Shown here piece by piece: positions 33,440 through 42,690 of a stretch of 64,000 bases of DNA. The stretch's first letter is position 1; each line of letters opens with the position of its first letter. The stretch spans positions 1,197,178-1,261,177 of the forward strand of contig NW_025335568.1 of NCBI RefSeq assembly GCF_004798865.1, in the 5' to 3' direction. The stretch comes from Varanus komodoensis (taxonomy: Eukaryota > Chordata > Lepidosauria > Squamata > Varanidae). The notes under the pieces are model-generated. The model had not been told where the DNA came from and made no database searches. It saw nothing but the letters and a program-made list of their open reading frames with translations. A program made the translations under genes and the position numbers.

Positions 33440-33622
33440 AGAAGGGTGAATGCTGGTAACATGGGACCTTGCGGAGGTTTGTAAAGGTACACACGGTCTG
33501 AAGAAAGTGGATAACCAGAGAGACATTGCTCTCCCTCTCCCGTAAATTCATGGAGGGTCAGATCATCCATGGCTGCTCATCCGGACGGCCATATATCATG
33601 CCCGGAATCAGAGGCAGCGCGT
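33440..33622 (+). mobile_element. CR1 LINE fragment with internal deletion
   Basis: 'ggaggtttgtaaaggtacacacggtctgaagaaagtggataaccagagagacattgctctccctctcccgtaa' follows CR1 '..aaaattacacatggtctggaaaaagtggataaagagaaattgctctccctctcccgtaa'. It then jumps to 'ttcatggaggg..ccatggctgctcatccggacggccatat..cggaatcagaggcagc', which lies further 3' in CR1, so a middle section is deleted. It is followed head-on by a minus-strand CR1 fragment. Confidence 0.6.
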
Positions 33623-33644
33623 CCCTCCAGGCCGCGGGTAACCA

Positions 33645-33810
33645 CAAAGTTGCACAATCCCCTTCCGAAGCCATCCAGGTTGGCGGCCACCACATCTGGC
33701 AGGAGCCGGTGTTCTGGCGGGAGTCTCAGAATGCGCTGAAGCAGGAAGCCTCGCCCTCCATCTGTGCCGCATCCCCTGCCGTTCAGCTTCGGGGAATCTC
33801 CCACTCAGCT
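33645..33810 (-). mobile_element. CR1 LINE fragment
   Basis: Plus-strand text 'cacaatccccttccgaagccatccaggttggcggccaccacatctggc' is the antisense of the CR1 phrase 'gatgtggtggccgccaacctggatggcttc..ggggattg'. The equivalent of 'gcgcattctgagactc..ccgccagaaca' lies at about 33710-33740. It forms an inverted pair with 33440-33622. Confidence 0.6.
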
Positions 33811-34870
33811 TTCTCCGCACCCCGCGCAGCTTTGCACCCTTCTGCCCCGCCCTCCTTCAGCCATCCTTTGGTAAGCTCAAAAGCCCCCTCCGGACACCCG
33901 GGGGGCTCCTCAGAGTGGAATCGCTCCAGCCGCTGCCCTCTTGGGGTGCGCTGTGCTGCCACGCGCGACCTCGCCAGGTCCTTCCACTGAAGGCTGCACG
34001 AGGAAGGGGTGATAAGAGCGCAGTCAGGACTCTTCTCCTTCCAGCAGGACCTGGGAGACTTCAGGCCTAACCGTAAGCCTTACAGGGGGGCTGAATAGCC
34101 CCCCGCTTCTTCCCTGACAAAAAACTCCAGCCGGGCGCAGCATCTGGGGGAGTTTCCAGGGGCCACTGGGGAACAGATGGAGTGCGCTGGCTTCCTTGGG
34201 GGCCGAAGCCCCACACTGGCTTGTGCCTTCCATCACGACACCAAAGTTCTGCTGGACCCTCACAATGCGAAGCACCTCAGAGGGGATTGTGGAGCTCCTG
34301 TTTGTGTCGCACTGGATGCGTGTGCATGTAAGCGCTGTGAGAGTGCGGCATTCTCAGTAAGGAATCCCGCTGTTCTCACTGAGGGCTCCTTCGTTCGAAG
34401 CCTCCTGTCCAATCACAGGGTGACGATACATTGACCAACTTTCCCTAGTCCCTCCTCCCAGAACTCCTGCATCGACGGATCCCTCGCACAGGGCCCAGCT
34501 CAAGACGAACCCTCCCCTCTGCACGCAAACCGTCTCATGCTCCTGCCCCGGCCCCTCCAGGTGAGCTGGGGAAGCCCCAGAAGGTGGCCTAGGAAAAGGG
34601 CCACTCGGCGCACGCAGTTCCACGTGCCACAAACCATGCTGGCTCGGACCCAGCCTCCCCCCGTCCGGCGTGCCGGTCACACGGGGGAGCATGCATTCAG
34701 CGAATGTGTATTTTGGAGAAAAGGCCTTTAAAAACACATGTGTGTGCGTTGCAGACTTGAATAATGTGGTTCGGAAATGGATCAAAACAGCATTGCAAGT
34801 GAACCGAAGCAAGAGGGATGTGGAGTGGGAACCGACGGGCTCCCGGCACCTCCAGCCTCGGCCTCGGCCT
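33811..34870. other. Stretch with no recognisable gene
   Basis: Moderately GC-rich DNA. Lower-GC sequence begins at about 34680 ('ggcctttaaaaacacatgtgtgtgcg'). No named repeat is recognised. Confidence 0.35.
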
Positions 34871-34879
34871 GTACGGAAA

Positions 34880-35148
34880 TTTATTCCTTACCATCAACTA
34901 GCTGTAAAATGGTGCTGCATTTAAAATGAATCCCCCAAATCGCCCCAGTTTTGGACCAGCTGATTGGAGAGCCACAAATCGAACCTGTTGGCTCTCTGAG
35001 CCGAGCGAGGCTTCGCGTCCAGCACAAACAGCACGCCGTCGTAATTCATGTTATCCCTCAGCCTCGGAGCAGCGCGTAGCTTTCCAGAGATGGGGAAGGA
35101 CTGCCTTGAAAGTGAGCGATGGGTCTCCGCTGGACATTCGTGCTTCAT
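34880..35148 (-). CDS. Candidate terminal exon of an unknown gene (speculative)
   Basis: Minus-strand open segment running from 35148 to a TAA stop at 34923-34921. Its C-terminal 45 codons are of balanced composition and, unlike most frames here, not Pro/Arg-rich; they include 'NMNYDGVLFVLDAKPRS' and end 'VQNWGDLGDSF'. An AATAAA word follows on the same strand (34885-34880), 35 bases past the stop. A possible acceptor CAG lies at 35132-35130, but its pyrimidine tract is poor. I do not recognise the peptide. A conserved non-coding element or a chance frame are the main alternatives. Confidence 0.2.
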
Positions 35149-35177
35149 CTTTCCAGCCCCAAGGAGACCCGCTGTCT

Positions 35178-35224
35178 GGGGGGGGGGGGGTCTACCCCCC
35201 CTCCCCTCCCCCCCCCCCCCCCCC
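35178..35224. repeat. G13 run followed by C17 run (potential strong hairpin)
   Basis: Thirteen G (35178-35190) are followed by a C-rich stretch ending in seventeen C (35208-35224), with only TCTA and a few T between. The two runs can pair as a GC-only stem and could also form G-quadruplex or i-motif structures. Run lengths in this sequence should be treated as uncertain. Confidence 0.9.
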
Positions 35225-35718
35225 GCAGCAGTTCATGCATGCCTTGGTTTCTGTGATGGGCTGTGCTGAGCACATTTGTGGCCAGACCATGAAAAACCAG
35301 GAAGTTCCCAATAGGAGGTCAAGATGGAGACAGGATGTTGAGCTAGACAGAAGATTGGCCTTTCCCACCACAGCACTTCCTGCAATTTCGCTCCTGCACA
35401 TGGCAAAGAGAGTCTCACCCGTGCTGAGCTGCTATTGCTCACTTTGCTCGTTCTCTGAGCTAGCCGACCCCGAGCAACAATGGCGGCCCAGATGCTCTCC
35501 CAGGCGCTGATGTGGCAGCGCCCGCTGCCCTTGCTGGGGCCTCCGGCTGCTCCGTGCCCGGCCCCAAGACCAGTAGGCACGCTTGTGTTTGCCCCCAGCA
35601 CCAGCTGGGGAGACACCCCCAAAGCAAAACCGGGAGCCTCCCTTCCCAAGGCACGCCTTGGGTCATTTTCGAAAGCAGTGGAAACCTGCATGAAGAGAAA
35701 GAGCGAAGGCCGGCCCAC

Positions 35719-35943
35719 CTGGAACCAATTTAGGCAACTCATCCTTGTGTGGACACCTCGAACTCTTCCAGATGTGTCTTTCATTGTGCAGCCAGCCTGC
35801 CTCTTTCTGCCGCTCGGAAGGGGTTCCCGGCACCATCTTCTCCCACTGCTGCTTCCGTCCTTTTTCTCGCTCCAGCAAATCTGCGAGGGAGCAAATTAGC
35901 TGGACAATAACTTCAAGGATGATCTGTTCCGGGGTCCCTCTCT
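35719..35943 (-). CDS. Candidate internal exon of an unknown gene (speculative)
   Basis: On the minus strand a good acceptor (pyrimidine-rich tract, 'cccttattccag' ending at 35944) precedes 225 nt that are open throughout. They end in CCAG followed by the donor GTGGGC (35718-35713). The length is a multiple of three. The peptide has a Leu/Ile-rich then charged segment ('PEQIILEVIVQLICSLADLL' then 'EREKGRKQQWEK'), which could be a short helix. It could join in phase to the downstream candidate exon ending at 34921. No known family is recognised, and chance is possible in 64 kb. Confidence 0.2.
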
Positions 35944-35949
35944 CTGGAA

Positions 35950-36440
35950 TAAGGGATGGGAGAGAAATGCGTCCCGAGCACGATTTAATGTGAACTGCTA
36001 TGAAGCTCGAAACTAAGTTATCCTTTGGAAGATGGCACTTCTGAAAATTTGGCAATGGAGATTTCAGTCTAAAAAAGTGTGCAAAAGTTTATACATTAGG
36101 AAATGCAACAGTACAAGTCATAATATTAGGAAAATGGATGTAATACGTGCATATAGATTGCAACAATGCATCTGTTACTAGTCATGTGAAAAAGTCCCCA
36201 CAAATGTTTACAACAATTCTCAGATGTCAGGATAAACTGAACTGAAGGCTGAATCATTTCTCGGTGCGTAAGGTAAGCCTGGAGTTCAAGAAAGGAAACA
36301 AAAACAATCTGAGATAGATAAGTTTATCCATCCTACGTCTGGAAGCACATCTAGAAGACAAACAAGATGCTATCTCTGAAAAGTATGCAATAGAAGAGCA
36401 CAAAATTAAATAGTTTGGAAGAATGCACCATTATTTCCGA
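35950..36440. other. AT-rich island, candidate conserved non-coding element
   Basis: The most A-rich block of the window, at about 36030-36430, for example 'gtcataatattaggaaaatggatgtaatacgtgc' and 'gcacaaaattaaatagtttgg'. No coding frame. It might be the eroded body of an old LINE, given the RT fragment just downstream, or a conserved element. Confidence 0.33.
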
Positions 36441-36499
36441 CTCTCTCCTTGCTGTTCCTTAACCAGCCGCACATTTGCAAGTGAACCTTCCCTTTGATT

Positions 36500-36600
36500 C
36501 CAGGACTGCTAGGTTTAGCCAGGAGCGTTTGGTGAGGGACTTTGTCAAAAGTCCTTTGGAAGTGCAAGTAAGCGCTGTCGACCAGGTCACACGGTGCGTC
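36500..36600 (-). mobile_element. LINE reverse-transcriptase fragment (CR1/L2-like)
   Basis: The minus strand encodes a diverged RT motif-A segment: 'DLVDSAYLHFQR' followed by 'TFDKVPHQTLLAK'. CR1-type LINE reverse transcriptases have '..DLVDIIYLDFQKAFDKVPHQRLLAK'. The catalytic Asp of the YLDF motif reads His here, so the fragment is dead. Only about 30 codons are recognisable. Confidence 0.75.
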
Positions 36601-36650
36601 TCCTCAGAAGTAAGTCCCAGTGAGCTCAGTGGATCCCGCTCCCTCCCAGG
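36600..36650. mobile_element. Short squamate repeat core (agaagtaagtccca..)
   Basis: 'ctcagaagtaagtcccagtgagctcagtgga' matches the near-palindromic squamate repeat phrase 'ctcagaagtaagtcccattgagttcaatggg'. About 45 bases only, directly beside the LINE fragment. Confidence 0.5.
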
Positions 36651-37370
36651 GGCCTCTGGGCAGGGTCGCCTTCTAAGGAACAGGTTGGTCCTCTCACCCT
36701 GCCAGTGTTATGCATATTTTCCTCCTCTGTAGGTTGCAGTTGATTAGGTTCCACATCGAAGTATGTGCTTCTCGGAAAGGGAGGAAGAGAGGAAGGAAGA
36801 AGGCTATCTAATAAAGTATACAACATACAGTAGAAATAAAGGGAAAGCAAATATGCATTTTCATACCAGCCCAGAAATTGCAGGGAAGGGGAAGAATGGA
36901 AAATTCACTTCTGAAAATCTGATTTTCGAACGATCCCAAGGTCAGATTTCCAGCTGCAATGTAGACATACATGTTCAGCCTCGCTGTGTTCATTGGGAGG
37001 GTCTGATCTGCAGTCCTGCAAAACACTGAGGAGGCCAGGATATCCTCTCAGCCATGCCAGAATGCAGGACCTGGAATAAAGGGCCCAGCTTTTAGGCAAG
37101 CATCAGGAAAAACCTGCTGACTGTCGGAGCAACATGCCCATTTCTGACCTGAAGAGTTGTGTCTCTGCACATGTGTCCCCCTCCGCTTGAGATCGCCACC
37201 TGCGCAGGGGAAGTGCTTTGCAAATAAGCTGGGCCTTCACTGAAACAGGATGGAGGCCTCACAGGTGCGCTTGCCCAGGCGAGCTTTCTCGGTGCCGGGC
37301 AGCATCTCCCTCCCGTGCGGTGCCCCGCTTGCCGCACACCACCAGCACCCCCACCCTGTCCACCACGGCC
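36651..37370. other. Mixed stretch, possible CR1 remnant
   Basis: AT-richer until about 37090. 'gcatcaggaaaaacctgctgactgtcggagcaac' (about 37100-37133) resembles the CR1 phrase 'aacatcagaagaaacttcctgactgtaagagca' and may be a small CR1 remnant on the plus strand. No gene is seen. Confidence 0.4.
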
Positions 37371-37374
37371 CCCG

Positions 37375-37520
37375 CTGAGCAGCAGAGCCCCTGCCCGCGT
37401 GCAGGAGGTTCCCGGTTTGATCCCTGGATTCCCCAAGCCGGGCTGGAAAACTCCCGCCCGGAGCCAGGGACGGAGGGACTGCATGGGATGGACCCGTGCT
37501 CTGGCCAAGTTCTGCGTCCC
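37375..37520 (+). mobile_element. tRNA-derived squamate SINE
   Basis: 'agcccctgcccgcgtgcaggaggttcccggtttgatccctgg' includes an RNA polymerase III B-box-like element (GGTTTGATCCC). It follows the squamate SINE '..agcccctgcttggcatgcagaaggtcccaggttcaatccctgg'. The downstream part 'gctggaaaactcccgcccggagccaggga' and 'tgggatggacccgtgctctgg' matches the SINE body ('..gacccctgcctgaaaccctggagag' and 'agatggaccaatggtctga'). The tail is eroded. Not a tRNA gene. Confidence 0.7.
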
Positions 37521-37785
37521 TTGGGTCACGGCGAACACGTCAGCGCGCATGCGGCAAGTGCGCTCGTGGCCGTGTGTGCCAGAGAGAAAGAGGCTTCTCC
37601 ATGACGCACAACCTGAATGGCGCAGGTCCAGGGGTGGCGAAGCAAAGGCCGTGGAGAGCGGGCGGCTCGGCCCTCGGCCACTTGCGGCCGGAAGCGGAGC
37701 CTTGGCCTTCCCTGGTTACGTGCTCCGTTGGCAGATGACCTCCACACCGCAGACTCCGTTGGCAGCCCGCTGGACGGGGATCCCA
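37521..37785. other. GC-rich stretch with no recognisable feature
   Basis: Short GC-rich segment between the SINE and the next AT-rich block. No gene or named repeat is recognised. Confidence 0.35.
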
Positions 37786-38335
37786 GAATGGCAGGCAACA
37801 CATTCCTTTTGGTAAAACTCTTTGAAAGACTCTGTACCTGCAGTGGCCCCTTTTAGAAACTGCCGCTCCATAAAATGAAAATAGAAATTGGAAACAGAGT
37901 CACTGTGGAAATTCCTGGTGCTTGAAGTTGTTCTCCATTTGTTCAGTCTTGGACCTGGGCAAGAGTACGATATCCACCTTGTTCTCTTTCCTGTTTTTAT
38001 CAATCCAAATAAATAGCTGCTTTCATAGGACTCTCGTTCCCCGTATTGTGGCTTGTTCTAGCTTGATTTTCCTGAGCTGCGTCTTGTAAAAATTATCTTA
38101 ACGGTGCTGCGCTGTGTCTTTGATATTAGGCACCGTAGTCTTTCCTTTATCTGTTTTCCTCTATAAATTTTTAATAGTAATCCTTTCTTGTTGTATATTT
38201 TTAATGCTCACATAAAATTTTAAAAATTGGCTCTACTCTTTGCATAACTATTGCTCTCTCGTACATAACGGGAAAAATATTAAACTCTACGTTTAGTTGA
38301 GCCTGTATAGCTAAATGGTGGAAAGAGTCAACGCA
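37786..38335. other. AT-rich island, candidate conserved non-coding element
   Basis: About 550 bases of strongly lower GC and normal complexity, with words such as 'tttttaatagtaatcctttcttgttgtatatttttaatgctcacataaaattttaaaaattgg'. No named repeat or convincing frame. Confidence 0.35.
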
Positions 38336-38709
38336 TGCCAGTTCAACACGGTTTTGTGGAAGTGCGGGAGTTCGTTGATAAAACACTCGGCAAAAGAGAT
38401 GTTTCGGGGAGCGGGGGTGGACTCCAAGGCTTCCCGCCCCAAGCCCATTCCGTGTGCTCAGGAGGGTTCACAAGACCATCAGGGGCTCTGGGGAGGGTGC
38501 GGGGAGCAGCTGTGGGGAGGGGTGGTCAGAATAGGCCCCGTGCCTCATGGAACTTCCCTGAGTTAACCTACCTTGGCACCTGGCCACCGGAGCCCCCCGC
38601 TCCCCGACCGGCTTAGCACCAGCCACACCAGCACGGCCCACATTGGGGCGGGCCACCCAAAGCCCTTCTGACCCTTTGCACGGCAACTCCCTTAATGGGG
38701 AACTGGGCC
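38336..38709. other. Stretch with no recognisable feature
   Basis: Moderately GC-rich DNA leading up to the BovB fragment. No gene or named repeat is seen. Confidence 0.35.
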
Positions 38710-38905
38710 TTGCAGCCTGGGGCAGACCGACTGGTTGGATCGCCTTGCGGTCCCAGGGACTCGCAGGGGTCTCCTCCAGCACCACCATCCAAAGGCCTCG
38801 ATCCTTCGGCGCTCGGCCTTCCTTATGGTCCAGCTCTCACAGCTGTATGTTGCAACTGAGAAAACCATAGCCTTGACTATAATAAAGATACGGAGCACAT
38901 CACTA
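38710..38905 (-). mobile_element. BovB (RTE) LINE ORF2 C-terminal fragment
   Basis: The minus strand encodes the BovB ORF2 segment after the RT domain: 'VKAMVFSVATYS' then 'CESWTIRKAERRRIEAF', and 'WCWRRPLRVPGTARRSNQS'. The family sequence is '..VKAMVFPVVMYGCESWTIKKAERRRIDAFELWCWRRLLRVPWTARRSNQS'. The frame is open through this part with scattered substitutions. It is truncated on both sides; CR1-like RT sequence on the other strand begins about 30 bases to the right. The match is close enough to fix the family. Confidence 0.9.
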
Positions 38906-38934
38906 GGATCAGCCCGCATGGCCCGCACGACGGC

Positions 38935-39100
38935 AGTGTGGGGGAGCTGGGAGACTTCAGGCAAATCAGTTTAGTGTGCATCCTGGGTAAATTGGTGGAA
39001 ACCATTATAGAAGCGAAAAGTAGGAAGGGCAGGTACTCTGAAAAGAAAGAGCACGGCTTCCACCAGAGGAGGCCTCGGTTTCGCTGATAAACATCATGGC
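38935..39100 (+). mobile_element. LINE reverse-transcriptase fragment (CR1-like)
   Basis: The plus strand encodes 'GDFRQISLVCILGKLVETII' followed by '..SEKKEHGFHQ'. This matches the non-LTR RT block 'NYRPISLTSILGKLLEKII..QHGF'. It is interrupted by a stop soon after and continues into unrecognised sequence. It lies next to a minus-strand BovB fragment, so one element may have inserted into or beside the other. Confidence 0.75.
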
Positions 39101-40544
39101 GGCCTGTTGGCCTGACGTGCCTCGTGAGTTGAGAGGGGAATCCATCCTTGAATTGAGGCTAAATAAGATAAATAAAAGCACCCAAAGAGCTTTGCCAGGC
39201 CGCTCCGAAGCGCGAAGCACACTCCCTTAACCCAATGAAGACACACCGTTCACCTCTGGTGGGGGAGCATGAGACTGGAAATCCTCGTTAAACAGTTCTG
39301 GAATCCAGGTGAATCGGGGAGAGAGTTTCTGTTTCTTTTTCCCGATCTAACCTCCTGCAGCGACTGGTGGCTTCTCCTGGCAGCACTTCTAGGAGCTCAG
39401 CCAAGTGGGAAGTGCAGTGCTTGAAAACTGTCAGCCAAAAATATTAAACCAAACTGCTTGGAACACCCAGCAAATGCAGCAGTGAGGCTCCATCCCGAGG
39501 TGTGTGCTGGCCATCCAAGGTCACCCGTGGCCTTTTGAACTCCTCTCCCGCCTCTGCCAAATATTTCCGGGCCTTTGGGGAGCAACCGGTCCACATTTGT
39601 CCACGGGAGGCCAACCCCCCCCTCCCCCCCAGCCTTTCTCGGTTCTCCCCCAGATGGAAATGCCTTGAACAAATAGTTCAATGGCGTGAAATTGGGCAGC
39701 TGTTCTCCTTGGCCTGATGAGAAACCAGAAAAGTAAAGTTTGATTTTTGTTTTAATGGTAACATTTGCTGTACCTTAAAAATCTGGAAGACACCTCGATA
39801 CATAACGCTCACCAGAAACCCACATGGCTTCTTCCATTAAACTCCACCAAACATCAGCTTTGGAGCCCAGACAGATCTTAATTGCAGGCCTCTGCTTTTT
39901 TGGCGGGTGTGAGTGGAAGAGGGGAATTAAAGAGAGAGCGGCCGGAGCTGCAGCGGCGCTGCCCAGGCGAGGACAGCCAGCGGCTTAGCGAGCTCTGCTG
40001 TGTGACCAGGTGTGACCGAGCTGATGGGATGCCGGAAGGAAGCGGGATCCCCGGAAGCGGGACCTGCCCGTGGGAGGATGCCTTAGAGCCGCGCCCAGGA
40101 AAGGCCCTTTGCAATGCACGAAAGCCTGGGAGCGGCTCTGGGAAGCAGGATGGGAAAAGGAGCGCTGGAGTGTTGGGACAACAGCAGGAGGAGCTGCGTG
40201 GGGAAAGCCGGGCGATGGAGGCACCACTGCGTTTTGCGGGCCCTTCCCTTCCTCGGCACCCAGCAGGCACGTGGCCCCCGTTCGCCCCCGAAGCCCCCAA
40301 GAATCGCAAAGGGCTCTCAGGCGGGAAGCAGGGAGTCGCCAGGCCGGGAGGCCCCTCTGGGACTCTGGGCAGCCACGGTCGGCTAGCGAACGGCAGCGTC
40401 GGCTCTCCCAAGGAGTCTGTGCAGCACCCCCGGATCAGGCCCTCGCTCCAGCCGGCCCAGAACGGCCGGCACTGCCTGGCAGTGCCAGCCCTCCTTCCGA
40501 GGCGTCTGGCAGCCTTCTTTCCCAGCCCTGTGAGGAGATGCAGC

Positions 40545-40570
40545 TGGGACCGGGACCGGGACCGGGGACC
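40545..40570. repeat. (CGGGAC)n microsatellite
   Basis: About four CGGGAC hexamers in tandem. Confidence 0.85.
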
Positions 40571-41704
40571 AGGGCCCTCCTTCAGCCCCGGTCCCCTCAG
40601 AGAGTGTGGGAGGGCCTGGCGCTCGCCCCTCGCACACGGCTCAGAAGGAGTCATCCAGTCCGGGGAGCGGCAGAGGGGGCCGAGGCCGTGGCAGCGCCCA
40701 GGAACCGAATGGAGCGTGGGACCTGTTCCACCTTGAGGAGGAGGTGGGCTCTCCCGTGCTGCGGGCATCCCATCACTCGACCCGCTCAGGAGACCGGAGG
40801 CGAGTGGCGCAGACCAGCCAGGAAGCATCCTCATTCCTGCCACACGGCCCTCAAACAGGAGGAGGGTGGACCCAGGGAGGGTGGGAGGGGCTGTTCCAGT
40901 TGGATTCAGCTCTGCACATGGCCAGAGGCTTCTCCCACACCTTGAGGAGAGTGCTTCTTTGACTTATGCAGTTCTGCAAGCTGTCGGGCGCGAACCAGGG
41001 ACTGTGCTTCTGCTGGGGAGGGGAAGAGGGAGGGGAGGCCGGCTCATGGCGGCAACGGTGGCCTTGGCGTCCGCGGAGACATCGCTTCATCGCCGCACTG
41101 GTGGCCATCAGCGCCAGACAGCTCCTCCTGCTCGTGTGCTCCAGCAGCCCACGGATCCGACTGCACGCAAGACAGGCGTGCCGGCTGCTTTATGGAGACC
41201 GCTGGCGGCCTGCCTTCAGTTTCCACACTGCAACCTCCACGGCAGGCGGAAGCACAAGCGCACTGCATGTATTAATGGCATTGACCGCATATCAAGCAAA
41301 GGAACAGCAGGCAGCCATTCCGACAGGCGGATGTCCAGCTACGGAACGCCGGCACGGGAGGCGAGCTGCGGAATGCCGGGCCCCGGTGCACGCGGGGAAA
41401 GGGACAGCTTGCCCAGGAAGCGGGGAGGCTCAGAGCCCGGGGCCGCTGCTGCCGATCCACCCAGCCCGAGCGGCAGCAGCTCAGACTTTCACATGTGGGG
41501 ACGAGCTCAGTGGGGGGGAACGGCCAGGGGACTTTTGACCCCTTTGGAAAATGGAAGGGTCTTCAGGGGGAACTCTGGAAGAAGAGAGTCTCCTGCTGCT
41601 CCGAGGAGTAAAAGTGGAATGAAGGGGACACGCACGGAGAACAACTCTCGCAGGCAGCACAGCCCTGGACGCGAGTGTTAGCACACACCCAGGCGCTGGC
41701 ATCT

Positions 41705-41721
41705 CCCCCCCCCCCCCCCCC
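41705..41721. repeat. C17 homopolymer
   Basis: Seventeen consecutive C residues, among the longest homopolymers in the window. Confidence 0.97.
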
Positions 41722-42484
41722 GCTGCTGCAGCCCTCAGGCGCTCTTCCCCCACCGTCCGTGGGCCGACATCCCAATGACCCCTGCCCCGGGTGCTCCCTT
41801 CCGCCCGTCAGTTGGCTGCTCCCCACGGGAGGCTAATTGCAGGCCTTGTGAACACGAGCTATTTTTAAAAGAGCGCAAGGGGCTGCCCGACTCAAACATG
41901 AGGCCCCTCTCACACCACTGCCACTGCGAGCCAGGGAAGTGCCTGCGAAGTGACTCATGCTCGGCTTTGTCTTCTAAACAAACCTCTGCCGGGCGCGCTT
42001 CTGGTGCATCAGCGCCCGGTGCTGGGTGACCGGCCTGGGAATCCCGCGCTCCCGGCCACGGAGGGGCTGCTCGGTCGGGTCACCCTGGCCCAGCCGGCGT
42101 GTGGCAAGGGTTGGCCGCCCCCTCTGCAGCTCGGAAGCGTGGGTGAGCTGCTTGCGCAACAGGGGCTGCGCAGATGCCCGTGGCAACGATGCCAGCTTGC
42201 GACAAATGCTCTGGCACAGCCCCAGGCATCCGGTTCACAGCAAGCCGGCGTGCGCAGCCTGCCCCGGCAACCCACGGGCCCCCCCGCCGGGACGGCAGCC
42301 CCGCGGCAGCTCCTGCTCTGAGCCCCGCGGCTTGTGGCGAGCACCCGGGAGGGCAGCGAGGGTTGCCGGGAGGGATCCGTCCCACGAACCCGACCTCCCC
42401 GGAGGATTCCCAGAGCGGGCTGGCGAGGAGCCCGTGCAGGGCCACATCCTGCCCAGCCAGCGCTGCCTGCAGAGGGGGGGCCCT

Positions 42485-42660
42485 GAGCATCAGGAGAGCC
42501 CTGTGGTCCTTCCGGCCCACCTGCTGTCCCCACGGTGGCCAAAGGGAAGCCCCAAAGAGGGCCACATTCCCAGGGGATTTGCCCCGTCCCCCGTGGAAGC
42601 CATCCAGCTTGGTGGCCGATGCCACCCGTTCACCTGGTGGAGGCGAACCCCACAGTGAGA
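42485..42660 (-). mobile_element. CR1 LINE 3' region with deletions
   Basis: The plus strand reads 'gagcatcaggagagccctgtggtccttccggcccacctgctgtccccacggtggccaaagggaagccc' and later 'gccatccagcttggtggccgatgcc'. This is the antisense of the CR1 end and of '..ggcgatggccaccaagttggatggc'. Middle sequence is missing. A 13-base tandem repeat has arisen at its 5' edge. Confidence 0.65.
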
Positions 42661-42690
42661 CCCCACAGTGAGACCCCACAGTGAGACCCC
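42648..42690. repeat. 13-bp tandem repeat, 3 copies
   Basis: Three perfect tandem copies of a 13-base unit (CCCACAGTGAGAC and rotations). The unit appears to start from the CR1 phrase 'gcgaa(tt)ccacagt', so it probably expanded within the CR1 copy. Confidence 0.9.

Larger units (their letters stand above)
39101..42480. other. Long GC-rich stretch without recognisable genes
   Basis: AT-richer at 39230-39480 and 39710-39900 (for example 'gaaaagtaaagtttgatttttgttttaatgg'), then GC-rich with a CGGGAC repeat (40545-40570) and a C17 run (41705-41721). Overlapping frames on both strands at 39.9-42.6 kb look non-coding. A small AT-richer patch at 41830-41990 is unexplained. Confidence 0.4.

Noticed and set aside
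37375-37520. Possible tRNA gene because of a B-box-like GGTTTGATCCC
   Set aside because: No cloverleaf can be drawn, and the flanking body matches a known squamate tRNA-derived SINE.
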